Source: JBMYYR01 sp049609625
GTDB taxonomy: Bacteria > Bacteroidota > Bacteroidia > Flavobacteriales > CAJXXR01
NCBI GenBank assembly: GCA_049609625.1
Contig: JBMYYR010000049.1
Coordinates: 1 to 13,985, forward strand
Length of the DNA stretch: 13,985 nucleotides
Reading direction: 5' to 3'
Every line of letters begins with the position of its first letter. The first letter of the stretch is position 1. Both the position numbers and the translations under genes were made by a program. The notes beneath the pieces were generated by a model that saw only the letters and a program-made list of their open reading frames with translations, was not told the DNA's origin and ran no database searches. Below, one piece after another: positions 7,787-13,985 of the stretch.

Positions 7787-8443
7787 TTAAAATTGAATTT
7801 CAGGAACTGAATCTGGACTAATAAGTTTGCCTTCGGTAACAGCTTTGATGTCTTCGATGCTAACACCTGGGGCGCGTTCAACTAAATGAAAAGCACCATC
7901 TCGTATTTCCATCACAGCCAAATTTGTAACTACTTTTGTTACACATTTCACGCCAGTAAGTGGCAAACTACAGGCTTTCAAAAGTTTCGATTGACCTTTT
8001 TTGTTGGCATGCATCATAGCCACAATAATATTTTGTGCCGAAGCGACCAAATCCATTGCACCGCCCATACCTTTCACCATTTTCCCTGGAATTTTCCAGT
8101 TGGCAATATCGCCGTTTTCGGCAACTTCCATCGCACCCAAAACCGTCAAATCAACATGTTGGCCTCTAATCATTCCAAAACTCTCCGCTGAGCTAAAAAT
8201 CGAAGAACCAGAAAGTGTTGTAATCGTCTGTTTTCCAGCGTTTATCAAATCAGCATCGACGTCTTTTCGACTCGGAAACGGGCCCATGCCCAGCAAACCA
8301 TTTTCGGATTGCAGCACCACATCAATACCTTCGGGAATGTGATTGGCAACCAGCGTCGGAATCCCGATACCGAGGTTTACATAATCTCCATTTTTGAGCT
8401 CTTTGGCTATGCGTTGTGCAATTTGATCTTTTGTTAATCCCAT
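7787..8443 (-). CDS. scoB: 3-oxoacid (succinyl-CoA:acetoacetate-type) CoA transferase subunit B
   Basis: The product is the beta subunit of a family I CoA transferase, which moves CoA between a dicarboxyl- or acyl-CoA and a 3-oxoacid such as acetoacetate. It is cytosolic, in ketone-body and branched-chain or fatty-acid breakdown. The 218-residue length is normal for subunit B. GIGIPT (25-30) and SENGLLGMGP (46-55) are visible; Glu47 in SENG is the residue that forms the covalent glutamyl-CoA intermediate in this family. The Gly-rich KMVKGMGGAMDLVA stretch and the GV.CV..V.T.LAV block are also family-typical. Subunit A, needed for an active heteromeric enzyme, is not adjacent and not in the window. 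The upstream neighbour is nadD (19 bp gap) and the downstream one is the A2M gene. The exact acyl substrate cannot be read from sequence. Confidence 0.92.
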   Translation of the reverse strand: MGLTKDQIAQRIAKELKNGDYVNLGIGIPTLVANHIPEGIDVVLQSENGLLGMGPFPSRKDVDADLINAGKQTITTLSGSSIFSSAESFGMIRGQHVDLTVLGAMEVAENGDIANWKIPGKMVKGMGGAMDLVASAQNIIVAMMHANKKGQSKLLKACSLPLTGVKCVTKVVTNLAVMEIRDGAFHLVERAPGVSIEDIKAVTEGKLISPDSVPEIQF

Positions 8444-8462
8444 GATTTATAGTTTTTTAGAT

Positions 8463-9041
8463 TTATTTTCGATAAAAATTCATCTCATCCATATATTGCC
8501 AAATAGCTTGAGGAAGCATCGCATTGGCGTTTTTGTTTTGATGAATACATTGGCGTATAAAGGTACTAGAAATTTGCATAAGAGGCGCATCGGCAACCAA
8601 ATGAACGTTCGGGTGCTCGCCAAAACGATGTGCTTTTGAACCCGGACGTGGATAAACAAAGACCTGATGATGCTCTAAAATGGCTTCAAAATTTTTCCAT
8701 TTATGAAAGTGTGATAAATTGTCTTCGCCGATGATGATAGAAAAGGTGTGTTGAGGATATTTTTCGGTCAAAACAACCAGTGTATCAATGGTGTAGGATG
8801 GTTTGGGGAGTTTAAATTCGACCTGAGAAGCTTTAAGTTTTGGAAACGATTCGATGGCCAATTCCACCAAAGCAAAGCGATGATAGTCTTCCAATAAACT
8901 CGATTGTTTTTTAAACGGATTTTGCGGACTCACAACAATCCAAACTTCCTCTAAATCAGTATGTTCGGCTATGTGGTTTGCTAAAACCAAATGCCCAATA
9001 TGAATGGGGTTAAAAGAGCCAAAATAGAGTCCGATGTGCAT
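8463..9041 (-). CDS. nadD: Nicotinate-nucleotide adenylyltransferase
   Basis: Joins nicotinate mononucleotide with ATP to make deamido-NAD, a shared step of de novo and salvage NAD synthesis in the cytosol. The 192-residue protein starts with the nucleotidyltransferase signature GSFNPIHIGH (8-17), whose HIGH at 14-17 binds ATP phosphates. It has PSYTIDTL (81-88) and GEDNLSHFHKW (105-115), typical of NadD substrate contacts, and the second nucleotide-binding motif ISSTFIR (157-163). Nothing is missing. The ATG follows the gmk TAG after a single base, so translational coupling to gmk is likely. It is the third gene of the yicC-gmk-nadD block. Confidence 0.97.
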   Translation of the reverse strand: MHIGLYFGSFNPIHIGHLVLANHIAEHTDLEEVWIVVSPQNPFKKQSSLLEDYHRFALVELAIESFPKLKASQVEFKLPKPSYTIDTLVVLTEKYPQHTFSIIIGEDNLSHFHKWKNFEAILEHHQVFVYPRPGSKAHRFGEHPNVHLVADAPLMQISSTFIRQCIHQNKNANAMLPQAIWQYMDEMNFYRK

Positions 9042-9042
9042 C

Positions 9043-9618
9043 CTAATGTTCGATAAATGCTTTAATAATAGCTTCCGATTGTTCCAAAGCCTCTTCTAAA
9101 TGGTTGTTTTCTATCACGCAATCAAACTGTTTTGCAAATTCCATCTCTCGTTCTGCTTTTGCCAATCGCATTTGTAGTTTTTCTTCACTTTCGGTGTTGC
9201 GGTATCGCAGTCGTTTTTCCAAAATATCAATGGAAGAGACGTTCACAAAAACCGACAAAGCTTGGTTGCCAAATTGAGTTTTGAGCGCCATGCCACCCAA
9301 GACATCAACATCAAAAATAGCTATTTTTCCGGCATCCCAAATACGTTGAAGTTCAGACTTTAAGGTGCCGTAAAAATGGTTGGGATACACTTCTTCCCAC
9401 TCTACAAAGGCCTCTTCTTTGATGCGTTTTTTAAAGCCTTCGACACCTAAAAAATAATAATCTTTGGTGTCAATTTCGCCTACTCTTGGCGAGCGACTAC
9501 AAGCCGAAATCGAAAATTCGAGTTCAGGAAAAACCGACGTCAAATGTCTAGTGATAGTTGATTTTCCAGCTCCCGAAGGCGCCGAAAAAATTAATAATTT
9601 GTTGTGTTCTGAACTCAT
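9043..9618 (-). CDS. gmk: Guanylate kinase
   Basis: Phosphorylates GMP to GDP with ATP, essential for GTP and dGTP supply. The 191-residue product has the P-loop SAPSGAGKST (12-21, Lys19) and a GMP-binding segment SACSRSPRVGEIDTKDYYF (38-56). It also has the EEVYPNHFYGT block (75-85) contacting the guanine, and DVDVLGG (103-109). The Arg-containing lid KRLRYRNTESEE follows. The SACSR stretch differs mildly from the more common S-x-T-T-R form but keeps Ser and Arg. It lies 7 bp after yicC and one base before nadD, so all three are probably on one transcript. Length is standard. Confidence 0.97.
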   Translation of the reverse strand: MSSEHNKLLIFSAPSGAGKSTITRHLTSVFPELEFSISACSRSPRVGEIDTKDYYFLGVEGFKKRIKEEAFVEWEEVYPNHFYGTLKSELQRIWDAGKIAIFDVDVLGGMALKTQFGNQALSVFVNVSSIDILEKRLRYRNTESEEKLQMRLAKAEREMEFAKQFDCVIENNHLEEALEQSEAIIKAFIEH

Positions 9619-9625
9619 AAAATGC

Positions 9626-10486
9626 TTACAAAATATTGAGTACTTGCTCTTTTATTTTTTCTAAATTATCTTTCATCTGGATAACCAATTTCTGAATCTC
9701 AGCATGATTAGCTTTTGATCCCAAAGTATTGATTTCTCTCCCGATTTCTTGACAAATAAAACTGAGTTTTTTGCCTTTACTGATTTGATCATTATCCAAA
9801 AACTCAACAAAATAATCACAATGGCTTTTTAGACGCATTTTTTCTTCGCTGATGTCAAATTTTTCGATGTAAAAAATCAATTCTTGTTCAAATCTATTTT
9901 GGTCAATCTGTTCTTTTTCGATGGCTTCGCCCAGATGCTTGTCGAGTCGAGCTCTAAGCTTTTCAATGCGCTCATTTTCAAAAGGTTCAACAGCTTTTAA
10001 ATCATCCAAAATAGACTGAATCTGATGTCTAAAATCCGCAGCTGTTTTTTCGCCTTCCTGCAATCTAAAGGCTTGAACTTCGGCGCAAGCCTGCTCTACA
10101 AGTGTCTGAATAGCTTTCCACTCAATCGCCTCATCATCCTGATTTTTTTGCTCAAAAACATCAGGAAATTTCAAAAGTGTAGGTAAAACCTCAGCTTGAG
10201 AACCATAGTTTTTTAAAGCCTCCAAATAATGTTTCAAAGCCTCATGATTGATGACTTTAAATTGTTCGGAACCAAGTTGTTCAACATGTAAATTAACTTC
10301 CATTTTCCCTCGATGTAATTGCTCGCTAATCAAGGTTCTAATCTTAATCTCACTCGATTTATAAGCCGAAGGCAAACGCGTAAACAAGTCATTTTGTTTA
10401 CTGTTTAATGTTTTTATTTGGATGCTAATCTTCTGATTGTCAATAATTTGCTCGCTCTTCCCGAAGCCAGTCATGGAATACAACAT
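9626..10486 (-). CDS. yicC: YicC/YloC family endoribonuclease
   Basis: The 286-residue protein begins with the family hallmark MLYSMTGFGKSE (1-12), followed by the YicC-like N-terminal domain (to about 155). It ends with the DUF1732 domain: DISEEKMRLKSH (211-222), GKKLSFICQEIGREINTLGSK (238-258) and a terminal EKIKEQVLNIL. Charged helical segments lie between. YicC in E. coli and YloC in Bacillus are endoribonucleases implicated in mRNA or small-RNA decay; the conserved acidic and His residues of DUF1732 are retained. It is the first gene of the - strand cluster, with a -7 promoter box about 25 bp upstream, and is commonly found next to gmk in many bacteria. Family assignment is firm; the RNA target in this organism is unknown. 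Confidence 0.94.
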   Translation of the reverse strand: MLYSMTGFGKSEQIIDNQKISIQIKTLNSKQNDLFTRLPSAYKSSEIKIRTLISEQLHRGKMEVNLHVEQLGSEQFKVINHEALKHYLEALKNYGSQAEVLPTLLKFPDVFEQKNQDDEAIEWKAIQTLVEQACAEVQAFRLQEGEKTAADFRHQIQSILDDLKAVEPFENERIEKLRARLDKHLGEAIEKEQIDQNRFEQELIFYIEKFDISEEKMRLKSHCDYFVEFLDNDQISKGKKLSFICQEIGREINTLGSKANHAEIQKLVIQMKDNLEKIKEQVLNIL

Positions 10487-10509
10487 AATGCGGTTTTGGT
10501 TTAAGCTAA

Positions 10510-10517
10510 CAAAGTTA
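10510..10517 (-). promoter_or_regulatory. Candidate Bacteroidota -7 box upstream of yicC
   Basis: The - strand reads TAACTTTG here, a perfect match to TAnnTTTG, placing a start site near 10503 and a leader of roughly 17 bases before the yicC ATG (10486). No TTG stands at the expected -33 distance, so only half of the promoter is supported. Confidence 0.4.
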
Positions 10518-10597
10518 AGTCAATTTCTGAGATTGGGCTTGTGTTGTGGATTCAAATTAGTTTGATTTACGTTTCAAAATCATTCAAGCACATTGAT

Positions 10598-10619
10598 AAA
10601 GCTCAAACAAAGCTCAAAT
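10598..10619. repeat. Imperfect 11-bp tandem repeat downstream of glyS
   Basis: AAAGCTCAAAC (10598-10608) is followed directly by AAAGCTCAAAT (10609-10619), then a decayed third unit AAAACTCATTA. It lies in the 165-bp gap between glyS and yicC. No clear intrinsic terminator for glyS is visible in this gap, so read-through into yicC is possible. Confidence 0.5.
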
Positions 10620-10651
10620 AAAACTCATTAACTCATCTAAATTCAATACAT

Positions 10652-12193
10652 TTAAACCAAAGATTTTAGCAAAGATTTCATACTCAGGTTTTCATCCAAA
10701 ATAGAATCTAATGCACTGAGCTGAATCCGTTTCTGACTCATGTCGTCTCTAAATCGGACAGTAATCGTATTGTCTTCTAAAGTTTGAGGATCAATGGTAA
10801 TACAAATCGGTGTTCCGATAGCGTCTTGACGTCGATAACGTTTTCCGATGGCATCTTTTTCATCGTATTGGCAGTTGTAATCGAGTTTAAGGTCTTGTAG
10901 AATAGACTTGGCTTTGGCTTGCATTTCTGGCTTTTTGGTCAGAGGTAAAACTGCAATTTTCACTGGAGCTAAAGCTGGTGGAATAGCCAAAACAGTCCGT
11001 TTTGAGCCATTGACTTCTTCTTCTTTGTATGCCGCCGAAAGGACAGAAAGGAACAGACGATCGAGACCAACTGAGGTTTCAACAACATAAGGTGTGTAGG
11101 ACGTTTCGGTTTCAGGATCGAAATAGGATATTTTTCTACCCGACAAACTTTCGTGGGCTTTTAAATCGAAATCGGTTCTGGAATGAATACCTTCTAATTC
11201 TTTGAATCCGAAAGGGAAATTAAATTCGATATCGGCAGCTGCATTGGCGTAATGCGCTAATTTCAAATGGTCGTGAAAACGGTAATTTTCTTCTCCCAAA
11301 CCTAAAGCAAAATGCCATTTTAGTCGGAAAGCTTTCCAATGTTCATACCATTGCATTTCTTCTCCGGGGCGGACAAAAAACTGCATTTCCATTTGTTCAA
11401 ATTCTCTTTGTCGGAAAATAAATTGACGCGCAACAATCTCATTTCTAAAGGCTTTCCCGATTTGAGCAATTCCAAACGGTATTTTTTGACGCCCAGATTT
11501 TTGAACATTTAAGTAATTTACAAAAATACCTTGAGCGGTTTCTGGTCTCAACCAAAGCGTATTGTCGTCGCCAGCCACAGAACCCATCGATGTGCCAAAC
11601 ATCAAATTAAACTGTCTAACTTCAGTCCAGTTTGCTGTTCCCGAAACAGGGCAAGTGATACCTAAAGAAAGAATCAACTCTTGAAAGGCTTTAAGGTCGT
11701 TAGCATTCTGACAATCAGCCAAAGCTTGTCCCGCAGCATCAATTTTAGCTTGATTTGCCAATACACGTGGATTGGTTTCTAAAAACGTGGCACGATCAAA
11801 TTGTTCGCCAAAGCGTTTTTCAGCTTTTTTGACTTCTTTTTCGATTTTTAATCGGATTTTTTCCATCCAATCTTCAACCAAAACATCAGCGCGGTAACGT
11901 TTTTTTGAATCTTTATTGTCAATTAACGGATCGTTAAACGCGTCTACGTGTCCTGAAGCTTTCCAGGTTTTCGGGTGCATAAAAATAGCGGAATCTAATC
12001 CAACAATATTATCATGCAACTTCACCATAGCATCCCACCAAAAGGTTTTGATGTTGTTTTTGAGCTCTACACCCAATTGTCCATAATCGTAAACTGCTGA
12101 AAGTCCGTCGTATAATTCGCTCGACTGAAACACAAAACCATAGGCTTTGGCATGAGCGATGATGTTTTTAAAAAGATCTGATTGTTTTGCCAT
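10652..12193 (-). CDS. glyS: Glycyl-tRNA synthetase, single-chain (alpha2, class II) type
   Basis: Charges tRNA-Gly with glycine in the cytosol. The 513-residue chain is the homodimeric, eukaryote/archaea-like form, not the GlyQ/GlyS tetramer type. Seen in order: the N-terminal block SSELYDGLSAVYDYGQLGVE (24-43) with class II motif 1 nearby, the insertion region to about 175, and RPETAQG (216-222). Motif 2 follows around 241-268 (AFRNE at 248-252), then motif 3 with GLDR (376-379). Last is the C-terminal anticodon-binding domain (about 405-500) with DEKDAIGKRYRRQDAIGTP (444-462). No core motif is missing. The start MAKQSDLFKN matches relatives, and no nearby Met competes. A perfect -7 box lies only 4 bp before this ATG. 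The gene is divergent from the membrane protein gene to its right. Confidence 0.97.
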   Translation of the reverse strand: MAKQSDLFKNIIAHAKAYGFVFQSSELYDGLSAVYDYGQLGVELKNNIKTFWWDAMVKLHDNIVGLDSAIFMHPKTWKASGHVDAFNDPLIDNKDSKKRYRADVLVEDWMEKIRLKIEKEVKKAEKRFGEQFDRATFLETNPRVLANQAKIDAAGQALADCQNANDLKAFQELILSLGITCPVSGTANWTEVRQFNLMFGTSMGSVAGDDNTLWLRPETAQGIFVNYLNVQKSGRQKIPFGIAQIGKAFRNEIVARQFIFRQREFEQMEMQFFVRPGEEMQWYEHWKAFRLKWHFALGLGEENYRFHDHLKLAHYANAAADIEFNFPFGFKELEGIHSRTDFDLKAHESLSGRKISYFDPETETSYTPYVVETSVGLDRLFLSVLSAAYKEEEVNGSKRTVLAIPPALAPVKIAVLPLTKKPEMQAKAKSILQDLKLDYNCQYDEKDAIGKRYRRQDAIGTPICITIDPQTLEDNTITVRFRDDMSQKRIQLSALDSILDENLSMKSLLKSLV

Positions 12194-12197
12194 GGCG

Positions 12198-12205
12198 CAA
12201 AGATA
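12198..12205 (-). promoter_or_regulatory. Candidate -7 box of glyS, very close to its ATG
   Basis: The - strand reads TATCTTTG, a perfect TAnnTTTG, with only 4 bases between it and the glyS ATG (12193-12191). A start site at the usual spacing would fall on or next to the ATG, giving an almost leaderless mRNA. No TTG is seen at -33. Confidence 0.4.
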
Positions 12206-12281
12206 AACATCTATTTCGAGCTTGACAGAAGAATTTGATGGATTTCATTGTAGAAAAAATCTTTTAGAATCTCAAAAAAAT

Positions 12282-12289
12282 TATATTTG
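12282..12289 (+). promoter_or_regulatory. Candidate -7 box of the PIG-V-like membrane protein gene
   Basis: TATATTTG matches TAnnTTTG perfectly; a TTTT stretch at 12262-12265 could be a weak -33 element. The expected start site, near 12295, is after the TTG at 12287 and before the TTG at 12335. This argues for the downstream start of the gene and a leader of about 40 bases. Confidence 0.45.
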
Positions 12290-12334
12290 TGTTCGACACT
12301 TGAATCCAGCTTTTCTTTTAAACCACTACAGCAT

Positions 12335-13720
12335 TTGAAAAATTACAATATACTTTTCCTCTACACAATTCTATTTTTTATAGTCTTTAGTCTTTTTCAT
12401 TTTGCATTTCAGAATGAGACGCTGTATCACAATACTTTAGGAAAAGTGTCAAAAAACTGGACAAATATAGAAGGAAAAAGAGCATTAGAGCAAGTGCCCT
12501 ATTTGAGCATAGATCATTCAAATTACATCCAATGGGACGGTGTGCATTACAAAAATATAAAAGAGCATGGCTATGATGTCGAAAAAATAGGTGGCGACTA
12601 TATTTTTGCTTTTTTTCCTTTGTTTCCAGCTATCTGGAGCTTATTTAGTTTACCGCCGATAGGTGTTGTTTTTCTAAATTATTTCTTGTTTTCATTGGCT
12701 ATTGTTTTGCTTATCAAGGTGTTTAGTCCAAAAGACCATGACAATATAGCTGTTGTTTTGGCCTTGCCTGTTTTAGTTTCGTTTTTGATACCTTACACCG
12801 AGTCAGTCTTCTTTATTACCATTGCTTTAGGTTTTATTGGCTACAGAAAACAAATTTATTGGCTATACTTCTTAGGTTTTCTACTTGCTGCGCTTACCAG
12901 ACCTACATTTACATTCCTTTTTCTTTCTATTGTAGTGGTAGAATGCCTGAAATTTCTCGAAAACAGAGATGGTTTAGAATTTATAAAGCAATCGACTTTG
13001 AGGCTTCTACCTTTAATTTTAGGAACATTAATGGTTTCTCTAATTCAGCTATATTATTCGAGTGGAAGTTTGGTGAAATTCATTGAGGTTCAGGAGTATT
13101 GGGGGCACAAACTTGCTATTCCTCATCATTTAAGAGATTGGTCGCACGAAAGCTTTGGGATGAATTTGGCGGTTGTTTTCTTAATTGCCGTACCGCTTCT
13201 CGTTGTTTTGGTCATGTTTGCCAAAACAGTATTGCCTCAATGGTTCAAAAAAAGCAAACCAAACAGAACAAAAAAGAGCCTTGTAAGCCAATATTATCTA
13301 GAAATTCTATCGGCAACCTATATTGTTGGCGTATTTGTTTTTGTATTACTCTTTAGAGGAGGCTCTTTGCATGGTTTATATCGATTTATTGTTTGCACAC
13401 CATTCTTTATTATTCTAATTTTATCGAAAAACGTTCGGGAATTACTGCAGTCAATTTCCGTCAATGTTCGCCTTTTCATGGTAGGTACATTCTCGTTATT
13501 TGCACTATTAATGTTAGGCTTAACGGATTATTCAACCTACTGGAATTTCTCCGATTTAGGTATGATTTTGATGATTGCTTCGCTGTGTTTGTGGTTGTTT
13601 AAAGACGATTTGAGCAAGAAGGCATTCGCTATTTTGGCCTGTGGAAACATTCTAATCAATGCCCTTTGGACCTCGTATTTATTCAATATGTATCTGTCCA
13701 ATGGTTGGATTTTCACATAA
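12335..13720 (+). CDS. Multi-spanning membrane protein resembling PIG-V-type (GT-C) mannosyltransferases
   Basis: The frame is open from 12287 and has no ATG near its beginning. I place the start at TTG 12335 (461 residues, MKNYNILFLYTILFF) because a -7 promoter box covers the other TTG at 12287 (477 residues). About ten or more hydrophobic segments are visible, the first at residues 5-24. After it, a polar loop carries Q-W67-D-G-V-H71-Y and, 20 residues on, FAFFPLFP (91-98). A W-D-x-x-H-Y motif followed by FFPLxP is typical of PIG-V-like lipid-phosphate-dependent mannosyltransferases, where the Asp in the first loop is catalytic. Bacterial members are mostly uncharacterised, so donor and acceptor are unknown. 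It stands alone, divergent from glyS and upstream of clpB in the same direction. A generic EpsG- or PMT-like GT-C protein is the main alternative. Confidence 0.72.
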   Translation: MKNYNILFLYTILFFIVFSLFHFAFQNETLYHNTLGKVSKNWTNIEGKRALEQVPYLSIDHSNYIQWDGVHYKNIKEHGYDVEKIGGDYIFAFFPLFPAIWSLFSLPPIGVVFLNYFLFSLAIVLLIKVFSPKDHDNIAVVLALPVLVSFLIPYTESVFFITIALGFIGYRKQIYWLYFLGFLLAALTRPTFTFLFLSIVVVECLKFLENRDGLEFIKQSTLRLLPLILGTLMVSLIQLYYSSGSLVKFIEVQEYWGHKLAIPHHLRDWSHESFGMNLAVVFLIAVPLLVVLVMFAKTVLPQWFKKSKPNRTKKSLVSQYYLEILSATYIVGVFVFVLLFRGGSLHGLYRFIVCTPFFIILILSKNVRELLQSISVNVRLFMVGTFSLFALLMLGLTDYSTYWNFSDLGMILMIASLCLWLFKDDLSKKAFAILACGNILINALWTSYLFNMYLSNGWIFT

Positions 13721-13951
13721 AAGTCAAAGCCTCTAAATCAGAACCATTTCCTAATACATGGTAAGTGTTTCGAGACTCATCGGTATGTGGAGCTGTTGTT
13801 GTATTCAGACAAAATGTCATTAAAAACAAAGGTGTTTAATTAAAAAAAGACAAATTGGCAGTTTTTTAATGGTGTATTTGCTTTGTTTCATTGTGGTATC
13901 GAAATTGTTTTCATTCAAAAAGAGAAACAAACCATTCAAAAACACACAAAT

Positions 13952-13985
13952 ATGAATTTTAATAACTATACAACAAAATCGCAAG
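13952..13985 (+). CDS. clpB: ATP-dependent chaperone ClpB, first 11 codons only
   Basis: ATG 13952 opens a frame MNFNNYTTKSQ that runs off the right edge. Flavobacterial ClpB disaggregases begin MNFNN(F/Y)T.KSQEAI, so the match is close despite its shortness. ClpB is a AAA+ protein that works with DnaK to resolubilise aggregated proteins after heat stress. The preceding 231 bp (13721-13951) hold no other gene. I saw no perfect TAnnTTTG box there and no CIRCE-type inverted repeat, so its heat regulation cannot be read from this stretch. Confidence 0.7.
   Translation, partial: MNFNNYTTKSQ

Noticed and set aside
7886..8342. + strand open frames opposite scoB
   Set aside because: They are antisense to a gene with all family motifs and show no similarity of their own.
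10487..10651. Search for a glyS terminator or small RNA in the glyS-yicC gap
   Set aside because: Only a short tandem repeat and a 6-bp AT-rich hairpin were found; neither supports a terminator or RNA gene.
13839..13870. AT-only inverted repeat ATTAAAAAA / TTTTTTAAT after the membrane protein gene
   Set aside because: The stem has no G-C pairs and the hairpin is not followed by a T run beyond the stem; it is expected by chance in DNA this AT-rich, so I did not call a terminator.
1..13985. CRISPR array, tRNA or rRNA genes, phage attachment sites
   Set aside because: No regularly spaced repeats, no cloverleaf-type sequence and no integrase were seen on either strand.

Overview
The window is AT-rich and reads as a chromosome segment from a member of the Bacteroidota, most likely a flavobacterium. 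Three things point there. The yicC-gmk-nadD block and the alpha2-type glycyl-tRNA synthetase are of flavobacterial type. The start of a clpB gene at the right edge matches the flavobacterial ClpB N-terminus. Several upstream regions carry a perfect copy of the Bacteroidota -7 promoter box TAnnTTTG rather than sigma70-like hexamers.

Layout: (1) 1-562 is an insertion-sequence scar. It holds the 3' end of a transposase that runs in from outside the window on the + strand and a truncated ISAs1-family transposase on the - strand, with short repeats between them. (2) 563-2163 is a + strand pair: an outer-membrane DUF2490 beta-barrel protein with no ATG start, then a lipoprotein beta-carbonic anhydrase, closed by a strong intrinsic terminator. 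(3) 2233-10517 is a - strand cluster, read right to left: yicC, gmk, nadD, scoB, and a very large alpha-2-macroglobulin lipoprotein, with gaps of 1 to 21 bp and a terminator at its left end. (4) 10652-12193 is glyS on the - strand. (5) A + strand PIG-V-like multi-spanning membrane protein, divergent from glyS, lies at about 12335-13720. (6) The first 11 codons of clpB begin at 13952.

The - strand cluster mixes housekeeping functions (RNA turnover, GMP phosphorylation, NAD synthesis) with one subunit of a CoA transferase and a protease-trapping envelope lipoprotein. The subunit A partner of the CoA transferase and the PBP1C partner often found beside A2M lipoproteins are both absent from the window. 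The left + strand pair is an envelope module: a putative barrel and a periplasm- or outer-membrane-anchored carbonic anhydrase.

I found no convincing new defence system, CRISPR array, phage or RNA gene. The best leads are the start-codon-poor DUF2490 gene abutting the IS remnant, the orphan scoB, the A2M placed at the end of a housekeeping operon, and a possible leaderless glyS transcript.
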